From positions 1 to 10,059 of the forward strand of contig CAZXPG010000059.1 of the NCBI GenBank assembly GCA_964643145.1: 10,059 bases of DNA, given 5' to 3'. This stretch comes from CAZXPG01 sp964643145. GTDB lineage: Bacteria > Pseudomonadota > Alphaproteobacteria > Rickettsiales > Arcanibacteraceae. The position numbers were made by a program, and so were the translations under genes. The notes beneath the pieces are model-generated. The model searched no databases and was not told the DNA's origin. It saw nothing but the letters and a program-made list of their open reading frames with translations. This document shows, piece by piece, positions 1 to 5,012 of this stretch (its first letter is position 1; each line of letters opens with the position of its first letter).

Positions 1-34
1 TAAAACCAACAAACCAGCACTAAAAAACATGAAC

Positions 35-54
35 CTTATCCAAAACTGAGGTTA
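35..54 (-). repeat. Half copy of the dispersed palindromic repeat (copy 1)
   Basis: The 20 bases CTTATCCAAAACTGAGGTTA match, in reverse orientation, the left arm of the repeat whose full copies lie at 1671-1724 and 10006-10059. Only one arm of the palindrome is present, so this copy cannot form the long hairpin. Past the arm the similarity fades, although a CATG is kept at a similar distance. It lies about 40 bases upstream of the ssrA promoter. I read it as a truncated or decayed copy. Confidence 0.7.
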
Positions 55-89
55 GAAAAACAAATAACACAATATTTGCAACAATCCCC

Positions 90-118
90 TTCACATTGGC
101 ACTATTAGAGACTATAGT
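90..118 (+). promoter_or_regulatory. Sigma70-type promoter of ssrA
   Basis: TTCACA at 90-95 (5 of 6 bases of the -35 consensus) is followed by a 17-base spacer and TATAGT at 113-118 (5 of 6 bases of the -10 consensus). This predicts a transcript start near 125, just ahead of the acceptor half of the permuted tmRNA gene, which is where a promoter for this stable RNA is needed. It is the best promoter-like match I saw in the window. Judged by eye, with no experimental support. Confidence 0.65.
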
Positions 119-124
119 GTCTTT

Positions 125-430
125 GTTCACTGGAACTATGGCAATAAACGCTGTTTGGAATAGGCGTTGCGGACTCGGGGGCGGTACCCGACGTCTCCAC
201 CATTATTAGGTGTTTTTTATGGGGACGAAACAGGATCGACGTGCGTAATAAAGATTCAGTCTTTGCCCGGTATGATACCACCGTCTGGCGTGCCAGATAT
301 GGGTCAACAACAATAGATGCAAACGATAACGTTGCACATGCAAACGACAATACAGTAATGAGCCCAATGGCTCTGGCTGCTTAAGTCTATTAGCGCGGTT
401 TGGGGGCACCGGGCAACAGAACGCCCCTTT
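125..430 (+). ncRNA. ssrA: Circularly permuted (two-piece) tmRNA, alphaproteobacterial type
   Basis: tmRNA rescues ribosomes stalled on broken mRNA: it enters as an alanyl-tRNA mimic and then templates a degradation tag. The order of parts here is permuted. The acceptor half comes first: T-arm at about 170-191, then CGTCTCC at 192-198 and ACCA ending at 202. An 18-base linker (203-220) follows, then the 5' half starting with GGGGACG at 221. GGGGACG pairs with CGTCTCC over seven positions including G3-U, the alanine identity pair. The conserved GATCGACG follows. The tag reading frame runs from GCA at 319 to TAA at 382-384 and ends in ALAA. After it comes a GGGGC/GCCCC stem (403-407 with 423-427) whose loop contains ACCGGGCAACAGA, which I recall as typical of this RNA class. 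Both outer ends are approximate; in this class the linker is processed out to give two RNAs. Confidence 0.93.
319..384 (+). other. tmRNA proteolysis-tag reading frame (21 codons)
   Basis: Starting at the GCA resume codon after TAGAT, the frame encodes three seven-residue blocks, ANDNVAH, ANDNTVM and SPMALAA, then TAA. ANDN at the start and a small hydrophobic LAA-type end are hallmarks of ssrA tags; the end is what ClpX recognises and the N-terminal part is where SspB binds. The tag is longer than the roughly 10-14 residues usual for the family because the ANDN block occurs twice: GCAAACGATAA at 319 and GCAAACGACAA at 340, 21 bases apart and in frame. Resumption at the second GCA (340) would give a 14-residue tag of ordinary length. 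I prefer 319 because TAGAT before it resembles the TAGTC that precedes the resume codon in E. coli. Confidence 0.75.
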
Positions 431-472
431 ACCCACATTGAATGTTAATAATTAAACGCACTATCACTTGGT

Positions 473-979
473 ATGGATGAAGATATTATAAACTATGGCA
501 AACTTATCGATGATGCCATGCACATCATTGTAAAGAAGGCTCTTGAAGAAGTAGTCATTCGCAACGGATTGCCAGGAAGCCATCATTTTTTTATTTCGTT
601 TCTCACGCGTTATCCCGGCGTGGTGATTTCGGATAAGCTTGCGCAGAAATATCCCAATGAGATGACTATCGTACTGCAATATCAGTTTGAAGAATTGGCC
701 GTGTCCCAGGATAGTTTCAGTGTTGTTTTAAGTTTTGACAATGTAAAAGAATGTATCACCATTCCTTTTGCCAGCCTGACCGCTTTTGCTGACCCTAGTG
801 TTAAATTCGGTTTGCAATTCCGTTATGTCGAAGAAGAATTAGAATCAGATAACAATGCATCTAGTACGCCCAAAGAGATGGACGCTAACAAGGCAGAGGA
901 GGGAAATAGCGATAAGGCACAACATTCCCCCTTATCTGTTGATAATGTTATTACTCTCGACCACTTCCGAAAAAAATAA
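473..979 (+). CDS. sspB: SspB-family ClpXP adaptor (alphaproteobacterial type)
   Basis: SspB binds the ssrA tag on tmRNA-tagged proteins and tethers them to the ClpX ATPase, speeding degradation by cytoplasmic ClpXP. The 168-aa protein has the alpha-type core: a YGKLIDDAMH-like opening helix, GLPGSHHFFISF near residues 33-44, TRYPGVVIS, the YPNEMTIVLQYQF strand region, and an ITIPFASLTAFADPSVKFGLQF block around 96-117. A charged, low-complexity linker (about 120-153) leads to the C-terminal VITLDHFRKK, the short tail that docks on the ClpX zinc-binding domain. Length and domain order are normal. It lies 43 bases after the tmRNA gene on the same strand, so machinery that makes the tag and reads it is encoded together. 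No clear Shine-Dalgarno precedes ATG 473. A weak TTGAAT-17-TATCAC promoter (439-467) would leave almost no leader. Confidence 0.93.
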   Translation: MDEDIINYGKLIDDAMHIIVKKALEEVVIRNGLPGSHHFFISFLTRYPGVVISDKLAQKYPNEMTIVLQYQFEELAVSQDSFSVVLSFDNVKECITIPFASLTAFADPSVKFGLQFRYVEEELESDNNASSTPKEMDANKAEEGNSDKAQHSPLSVDNVITLDHFRKK

Positions 980-1117
980 CCCCTTACCCCCATCATACGG
1001 GGAAAGCCACAAGGCCAACATACTATGCATCCCTGTATTACTATAGGGCCACTCAACACACAACATCAAGCATGAATTCTCAAGCATGTGTTCTTGGATA
1101 GAGGCATATAAGATGGC

Positions 1118-1145
1118 TGGCAGGCGTGCAAGCGCAAGCCTGCCA
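1118..1145. repeat. Hairpin-forming inverted repeat
   Basis: TGGCAGGC (1118-1125) and GCCTGCCA (1138-1145) form a perfect 8-bp stem. Inside, after a G/A mismatch, TGC and GCA add three more pairs around a four-base loop. There is no U-run on either side, so it is not a typical terminator. It sits in the gap between sspB and the doubtful ORF that could start at GTG 1126, inside this hairpin. Confidence 0.55.
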
Positions 1146-1413
1146 TTCCAAATCATATGGAAATCATTATTTACTCACCTTACGCAGAGGATTGGGCGGA
1201 CTCAACATTGAAGCGCAACACTGCTATAATCCTTTTAAACGGGAGGTGTTGTCATCATGGAAAGAAGCCTCCAGCTTACGGATGAAATGCAACCGGGGTG
1301 AGGATGTGCAGGTGCCTGCCGAGTTCATGAAATGGGTATGGGCTGGTGGCAGGAAGTTGCCTGGGTTGGTGATGAGAAGGAGAAAAGCGGAGGCGGCGTT
1401 GTATGCCGCCTAA
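1126..1413 (+). CDS. Doubtful hypothetical ORF, 95 aa
   Basis: This is the longest open frame in the otherwise empty stretch 980-1430. I recognise no family or domain. It is rich in Arg and Lys, has no hydrophobic segment, and ends in a basic tail with repeated alanines. Its GTG start lies inside a hairpin and has no Shine-Dalgarno. The only good ribosome-binding site nearby, GGGAGG at 1241-1246, sits before ATG 1257 in another frame, which closes after 14 codons at a TGA. GTG 1306 in this frame, preceded by GAGGAT, would give a product of only 35 aa. The stretch may be non-coding or the remains of a lost gene. Confidence 0.2.
   Translation: MQAQACHSKSYGNHYLLTLRRGLGGLNIEAQHCYNPFKREVLSSWKEASSLRMKCNRGEDVQVPAEFMKWVWAGGRKLPGLVMRRRKAEAALYAA
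1390..1411. terminator. GC-rich hairpin, possible terminator
   Basis: AGGCGGC and GCCGCCT flank the seven-base loop GTTGTAT, giving a strong short stem. It lies between the doubtful plus-strand ORF, whose stop is at its edge, and the end of the convergent ORF at 1431-1712. No proper U-run follows on either strand, so a terminator role is only an inference from position and shape. Confidence 0.4.
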
Positions 1414-1430
1414 AGCCTTAGCTGCTCTCT

Positions 1431-1712
1431 TTACGCCCCTACCGCCTCCTCCACTGGAGCCGTTATCCCCACTGGCATAAGTGGCGCCACTGTTTCTGTC
1501 GCAAAAGCAGCGCTATCATTCGCACTTGACCCCGCACTTGCCAGGATGAACTGCCCGGCATTTAAGCTGCCCGAGACAATTTGCTGCAGGGTGACGGACT
1601 GGTTGCTGCCATAGGTAATATTCAGCATACTGAACTGCGTTAGAGTGTTGAAGGTGGAGATATCTATTTTAACCTCAGTTTTGGATAAGCGCGGCTTATC
1701 CAAACCTGGCAT
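1431..1712 (-). CDS. Unrecognised 93-aa ORF with repeat-encoded N-terminus
   Basis: I do not recognise the family. The first 14 residues, MPGLDKPRLSKTEV, are encoded by repeat copy 2 read on the minus strand. The following part (KIDISTFNTLTQFSMLNI and on) is rich in Ser, Thr, Asn and Gln with regular hydrophobic spacing. It ends in an Ala, Pro and Val-rich tail, like the C-terminal end of a larger surface or secreted beta-rich protein. One reading is that a longer gene was cut down and the repeat now supplies its start; another is that the ORF is untranslated. A weak AGAG lies six bases before the ATG, and a long perfect-type hairpin (1720-1759) sits right upstream. No catalytic motif or signal peptide is visible. 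Confidence 0.4.
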   Translation of the reverse strand: MPGLDKPRLSKTEVKIDISTFNTLTQFSMLNITYGSNQSVTLQQIVSGSLNAGQFILASAGSSANDSAAFATETVAPLMPVGITAPVEEAVGA

Positions 1713-1724
1713 GTTACTCTAAAA
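1671..1724 (+). repeat. Dispersed 54-bp palindromic repeat (copy 2)
   Basis: It matches copy 4 (10006-10059) at 49 of 54 bases with no gaps. Both arms (CAGTTTTGGATAAGC and its inverse) pair around a three-base loop, GCG here and TTT in copy 4, with one mismatch in this copy. The shared tail GGCATG.TACTCTAAAA lies outside the hairpin. On the minus strand the tail gives AGAG, then ATG, then an open frame through both arms, here feeding into the ORF that ends at 1431. Confidence 0.85.
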
Positions 1725-1759
1725 TAATGTCAAAAAGTGTCGTTTTTGCCATTATTTTA
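1720..1759. promoter_or_regulatory. Long AT-rich hairpin between repeat copy 2 and the IS701 element
   Basis: TAAAATAATG (1720-1729) pairs with CATTATTTTA (1750-1759), and after one mismatch CAAAAA (1731-1736) pairs with TTTTTG (1743-1748), leaving the six-base loop GTGTCG. That is a 16-bp stem with a single mismatch. It lies directly upstream of the minus-strand ORF and, before the IS arrived, would have been about 30 bases ahead of hicA. It could be a terminator read in either direction, part of a larger mobile repeat unit, or an operator for the HicB antitoxin. The sequence alone does not decide. Confidence 0.6.
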
Positions 1760-1783
1760 AATTAATAATAACGTTAATTCAAT

Positions 1784-2885
1784 TAGGACTTACGCGAAAT
1801 TATTGTACAATTAATTGAAGTTAAGGTAGAGTACCCCTAGCTGGAATAAGGATGGGGGAAGTGATGGGACGGGCTAGGAAAATAACACGGATAGATTACG
1901 GTCAATTTCTTTTTTCGAGCCAGATAAACTATACGCAGACCTACTTTGGGGAGCATCACCCTGATGCAAGCCATGATTCACTGAATCGATGGATGCGGAG
2001 CTATCGTTTTACATCGTCGATGTTATGGGAACATGCAAAAGCACAGGTAATACAGGGTATTAATGGCTATCTTGTCTTTGCGACACGGTTTTGGATAAAT
2101 CCCATAGCCATAATATTGATCTGGTGAAGCGGCAATATAGCGGCAATGCCCATGGACTTATCAAAGGGATTGGCGTTGTGAATTGCGTGTATGTGAACCC
2201 TGATTTGAACCGGTTCTGGGTAATTGATTACCGTATTTACGCACCGGATTATGATGGCAAATCCAAGCTTAACCACATGCGCGAAATGTTTGATAACGCG
2301 CTGTATAAGAAGAATATTGTGTTTAAAACTGTGCTTATGGACACATGGTATGCTACGGCTGAGATGATGCAGCATATAAGCAAACACGGCAAATTATTTT
2401 ACTGCCCGATAAAGTCAAACCGGTTGGTTAGAACATTGGATAAAAAGGGATATCAGCATGTTAACTCTGTTGACTAGAGCAAGGTTTCTCTTAGAGAAGG
2501 GCGATTTTTCCAGTTGAAGGGGTTGGATAAAAATGTTACTGTGAGATTGTTTCAAGTAGTGCGTTCAACCACGCAGAACGAAACTGTCATTACTAATGAC
2601 GTCGCTCAATCTTCCGCAGAAGTGGTGCAAAAGGTGTTATCACACCGTTGGAAGATTGAGCAATTTCATAGAGAACTCAAGCAAAACACCGGTATTGAAC
2701 ATTGCCAGTGCCGAAACCACAGGGCACAACGCAACCACATTGCTATGCGTATGCTTGTATGGCTTAAGTTCAACGATATTGCCTATAACCGGACGCAAAA
2801 TATTTATCAAATTAAGCAAAACCTACTGACTGAATACATTACACAGCAACTTAAATCACCTAAATATCGTTTCACGTAAGTCCTA
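1784..2885 (+). mobile_element. IS701-family insertion sequence, inactive
   Basis: The ends are 16-base inverted repeats, TAGGACTTACGCGAAA at 1784-1799 and its inverse at 2870-2885 with one mismatch. The element is about 1.1 kb and carries a single transposase gene filling most of its length. The same GGACTTACG-type ends are, from memory, common on related elements in cyanobacteria. The family is reported to duplicate a YTAR target; TTAG (1783-1786) and CTAG (2883-2886) at the two edges fit that pattern but differ in one base. On that reading the element proper is 1787-2882. The transposase carries a frameshift and a stop, so it cannot move by itself. It interrupts hicA at its start. Confidence 0.88.
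1852..2879 (+). pseudogene. IS701-family DDE transposase, frameshifted and with an internal stop
   Basis: Three frame segments make up one DDE transposase. Segment one (from ATG 1852, or ATG 1864 after GGGGGAAG) holds the N-terminal region and ends its true frame at YLVF. One base is missing at about 2080/2081; restoring it gives YLVFDDTVLDKSHS, the first catalytic aspartate block. Segment two carries the QYSGNAHGLIKGIGVVNCVY block and VLMDTWYAT, the second aspartate. A TAG at 2475-2477 then interrupts what in relatives is a Trp codon (VD-W-SK). The same frame continues to HRWKIEQFHRELKQ with the catalytic glutamate, and TGIEHCQCRNHRAQRNHIAM. The rest is well conserved, so the damage looks recent. 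A programmed frameshift is unlikely because the stop is separate. Confidence 0.88.
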
Positions 2886-2886
2886 G

Positions 2887-3078
2887 AATAGTAACCAATT
2901 TAAGCGTTGGCTGGCGAAGCAAGGATGTACTTTCGATGAAAGCGAAGGAAAAGGTGGCCATATTAAAGTATATTTAAATGGCAAATGGTCTACCCTTCCT
3001 ATGCATGGCCAGAAAGAACTGGGAACTGGCCTTGTAGAAGCGATAAAAAAACAGCTTGGATTAAAAGGAGACAAATAA
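2887..3078 (+). pseudogene. hicA: HicA toxin, start codon removed by IS701
   Basis: HicA is a small mRNA-cleaving toxin with a double-stranded-RNA-binding-like fold, held inactive by HicB. The frame begins NSNQFKRWLAKQG right at the IS edge and runs 63 residues to TAA at 3076-3078. It contains the family core GKGGHIKVYLNGK, with the catalytic histidine, then STLPMHGQKELGTGLVEAIKKQLGL. The whole mature domain is therefore present except the initiator. In frame just upstream is TAG (2884-2886), and no ATG occurs until codon 39 (about 3001), so the toxin should not be made. Family members usually start MNSxQFKRWL, so the missing part is probably only the start codon. Its stop overlaps the hicB ATG (TAATG). 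Confidence 0.9.
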
Positions 3079-3515
3079 TGATACAAACACTTGAATACTC
3101 GGCAGTATTGACTCCAGATGGGGAAACATTCCTTGTGACATTTCCTGATATTCCAGAAGCTATTACCTTCGGTGAAACCATGGATGAGGCGCTTTTTCAT
3201 GCGATTGATTGCCTGGATACAGCGCTTGCCTATATGATAAAGGAAGGTGAGGATATCCCAGAGGCTTCTGTTGTTAAAGATGGGCATATCGTGCGGCCAT
3301 CCCCACAAGTTGCCGCTAAGGCGCTCTTGTATAAAACCGCTAAAAAGGCGCATGTTTTCAAAGCCGAGTTGGCAAGACGGCTTGATTGGAAATATCCCCA
3401 AGTTGATAGACTTTTTAACGTACACCATACTTCCCATATGAGCCAGTTGACCGCCGCCTATGCTGCCCTCGGCAAAGCGATGGTGATTAGCATCGATGAT
3501 GCTCATACTGCTTGA
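3078..3515 (+). CDS. hicB: HicB-family antitoxin
   Basis: HicB neutralises HicA by direct binding and represses its own operon through a C-terminal DNA-binding domain. The 145-aa product has the HicB-like N-terminal fold: a YSAVLTPDGETFLVTFPDIPEAITFGETMDEA-type segment in residues 6-40, then a helix carrying AIDCLDTALAYMI. Residues about 75-135 (AAKALLYKTAKKAHVFKAELARRL, then a recognition-type helix) resemble a helix-turn-helix of the XRE type. I chose ATG 3078, not the upstream ATG 2985, because AAGGAG lies just before it, it overlaps the hicA stop, and residues upstream of it belong to hicA in another frame. The gene looks intact although its toxin partner is broken. After the IS insertion it may be transcribed from the IS or from weak local promoters. 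Confidence 0.92.
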   Translation: MIQTLEYSAVLTPDGETFLVTFPDIPEAITFGETMDEALFHAIDCLDTALAYMIKEGEDIPEASVVKDGHIVRPSPQVAAKALLYKTAKKAHVFKAELARRLDWKYPQVDRLFNVHHTSHMSQLTAAYAALGKAMVISIDDAHTA

Positions 3516-3524
3516 ATATCGTAG

Positions 3525-3555
3525 GAGGGATAATAGGTTCATTCTATTATCCCTC
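3525..3555. terminator. Bidirectional hairpin between convergent genes
   Basis: GAGGGATAATAG (3525-3536) and CTATTATCCCTC (3544-3555) form a perfect 12-bp stem with a seven-base loop, ten bases after the hicB stop. The stop codon of the convergent minus-strand gene (3539-3541) is in the loop and its last residues RGIIE are encoded by one arm. Position between convergent genes and perfect pairing suggest a shared terminator, although no U-run follows on either side. Confidence 0.65.
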
Positions 3556-3827
3556 TGCTTTCTAACAATTTCATCACATTACCCCTTACCCATTCCGGCT
3601 CATATCCCGCCAGGTGGCATACCATGTGGAAATCTCTGTTGTTTCGCGTTAACCACCGAATGGCATAATGTTGGATGTTCTCTCTTTCCTTCTTGTCTGA
3701 TACATCCCTAACCTTACCTAGCGCGTCATTTATCACCTGTATCACTACCCGTTGCCATAGACACTGCTCTCCTGGGCTAGAGCTCCTGTGCGGTGACGTT
3801 GTGAGCTGCGTGTCCTGGTAGAAAATG
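3539..3827 (-). pseudogene. Conserved small alphaproteobacterial protein, 5' end cut off at the IS3 element
   Basis: The conserved part is about 75 residues, from CLWQRVVIQVINDALG through ERENIQHYAIRWL, FHMVCHLAGYEPEWVR and NVMKLLES. It resembles a family of small uncharacterised proteins (LWQRV, then DA, then AxxWL, then CxLAGxxP) found in alphaproteobacteria and their phages; DUF6280 is my best memory-based guess. No function is known to me. The frame is open right up to the IS boundary at about 3828 and beyond it uses IS sequence, but no ATG, GTG or TTG lies in frame between the IS edge and the Trp of LWQRV. The true start seems lost. Joining the sequences on both sides of the IS does not restore an in-frame start, so flanking DNA was probably deleted as well. 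Confidence 0.6.
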
Positions 3828-3897
3828 AGAAGTGGCCCCCAAATTTCAGACAGTATGCTAAGGTCTAAAATCATCCCTAGGAGGAGAGGATTTTCAG

Positions 3898-4203
3898 ATG
3901 ACAGAACGGAAGAATTACAGTAGTACATTTAAATCGAAAGTAGCGTTAGAAGCGTTGCGAGGGGAATTGACACTCGCGGAACTAGCCTCAAAACATGGTG
4001 TGCACCAAACGCAGATTAAGAGCTGGAAACAACAGGCACTGGATGGCGTATCGGCGGTGTTTTCGGATAAGGCTGCGAAGAATACAACCGTGCATGAGGA
4101 AAAGATCAAGGAGTTGCATGCCAAGATAGGGCAGCTGACGGTAGAAAAAGATTTTTTAGAACGTGCCTTTGCTTCATTCCCCGGCAGCAGAGGCAAGAAA
4201 TGA
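3898..4203 (+). CDS. IS3-family transposase OrfA
   Basis: OrfA supplies the DNA-binding part of the IS3 transposase. The 101-aa product opens RKNYSSTFKSKVALEAL, followed by the helix-turn-helix ELASKHGVHQTQIKSWKQQAL (about residues 27-47). The C-terminal helix EEKIKELHAKIGQLTVEKDFLERAF is leucine-zipper-like and typical of this family. GGAGGAGAGGA precedes ATG 3898 at good spacing. It ends with an ATGA overlap on OrfB, so translation may be coupled; in intact members a frameshift or coupling makes OrfAB. This ORF looks intact, but without a working OrfB it cannot move DNA. Confidence 0.9.
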   Translation: MTERKNYSSTFKSKVALEALRGELTLAELASKHGVHQTQIKSWKQQALDGVSAVFSDKAAKNTTVHEEKIKELHAKIGQLTVEKDFLERAFASFPGSRGKK

Positions 4204-4608
4204 TTGAGCAACAGCATCCTAGCATGAGCGTTGTGCAGCAATGCAAGTTGCTGGAACTCAACCGGTCAATGGTATATTACACGCCTTCTCCTGAAGGCAA
4301 AGAGAATTTGCAACTCATGCGGGTTATTGATGAGCAGCACCTGAAGGCACCGTTTTATGGCTCACGGCAAATGCGCGCAAGCCTGCTCCGGTTGGGGTTC
4401 TGGGCCAACCGCAAGCGGGTACGGCGGCTGATGAAGCAGATGGGGTTATGCGCTATTTATCCGAAGCCTAGAACCAGCGACCCGCACCCCGGACACAAGA
4501 TTTACCCCTATTTGCTGCGTGAATTGGCGATCACCAAGCCAAACCAGATCTGGTGCACGGACATCACCTATATCCCCATGAAACGCGGATTTTTCTACCT
4601 GGTGGTGA

Positions 4609-4635
4609 AACATCTTTAGATGTTCTAAAGAACAT
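4609..4635. repeat. Two overlapping short palindromes inserted in OrfB
   Basis: AACATCT-TT-AGATGTT (4609-4624) and ATGTTCT-AA-AGAACAT (4620-4635) are both perfect 7-bp inverted repeats with two-base centres, sharing five bases. Together they make up nearly all of the sequence not expected in the transposase frame. Such a structure could come from replication slippage at a quasi-palindrome or from insertion of a tiny palindromic unit. Confidence 0.6.
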
Positions 4636-4881
4636 ATGGACTGGTATAGCCGTAAGGTACTCAGCTGGAGGCTGTCAAACAGCATGGATACCAGTTTTGT
4701 TATCGAGGCTTTGGAAGAGGCAGTAAAATGATAGGCAACTGGATCAAATTCTACAACCAGGAGCGTCCACACTCTACTTTTAATGGACAAACGCCCGCTG
4801 AGGTTTATAATCCGGCCCGAGGCAGCTGTGGATATATGGATAACTTGCCTACCAAGTTACCCACATACCCACAGCACAACG

Positions 4882-4907
4882 AGCCACAACCCTGCGGGGC
4901 TTTTTTA
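4882..4907 (+). terminator. Rho-independent terminator at the IS3 transposase end
   Basis: AGCC and GGCT pair around an inner CC-TGC-GG, with a bulge on the 5' side, and are followed by six T. The structure overlaps the last codons of the OrfB remnant. It would stop IS transcription before the copper ATPase gene about 100 bases downstream. The stem is short, so efficiency is uncertain. Confidence 0.55.
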
Positions 4908-5012
4908 TAATTTTTAATAGGTTTACGATAAAAGGCAGCACTCAATCATACAACCCTTTTTAGACCTTAGTTTTGCTGCTTTGCTGTCTGAACAATGGGG
5001 GCCACTTCTGTT

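Larger units (their letters stand above)
4200..4910 (+). pseudogene. IS3-family transposase OrfB, broken by an insertion and a deletion
   Basis: Intact OrfB is a DDE integrase-like enzyme of roughly 280 aa. The first frame (4200-4619) keeps the HTH_21-type region (YGSRQMRASLLRLG) and the start of the rve core, IWCTDITYIPM, with the first catalytic Asp. After YLVV, about 25 extra bases (4608-4635) shift the frame and add a stop. The protein resumes in another frame at 4636 as MDWYSRKVLSWRLSNS. At about 4727 the frame changes again and the sequence jumps to IGNWIKFYNQERPHSTFNGQTPAEVY, the far C-terminal motif. The middle of the core, with the second Asp and the Glu, is missing. It cannot be catalytic. 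Confidence 0.88.
3828..5009 (+). mobile_element. IS3-family insertion sequence, degenerate
   Basis: The 13-base inverted ends AGAAGTGGCCCCC (3828-3840) and GGGGGCCACTTCT (4997-5009) are perfect. Further in, CAGACAG and AAGGTCTA are shared as well. OrfA and OrfB follow the IS3 arrangement, overlapping at ATGA. OrfB carries an insertion and a large deletion, so the element cannot transpose alone. The flanks do not show a convincing 3-bp target duplication at the IR edges. ATG occurs just before the left edge (3825-3827) and three bases past the right edge (5013-5015), which would fit a duplication only if the element ended asymmetrically. Its right end lies three bases before the start codon of the copper ATPase. 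Confidence 0.88.

Noticed and set aside
105..436. Two minus-strand open frames across the tmRNA gene
   Set aside because: The region is explained by paired tmRNA structure and the tag frame; the frames show no protein-like pattern.
1257..1415. Possible selenoprotein read through the TGA at about 1300
   Set aside because: There is no recognisable Sec insertion element or known selenoprotein family after the TGA, and the frame before it has only 14 codons.
2060..2100. Programmed -1/+1 frameshift in the IS701 transposase
   Set aside because: The missing base falls inside the catalytic DD codons with no slippery run, and a separate stop at 2475 shows ordinary decay.
2883..3542. 219-aa open frame on the minus strand opposite hicA and hicB
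   Set aside because: It is the antisense of two recognisable genes, has no family motif of its own, and contains no ribosome-binding evidence.
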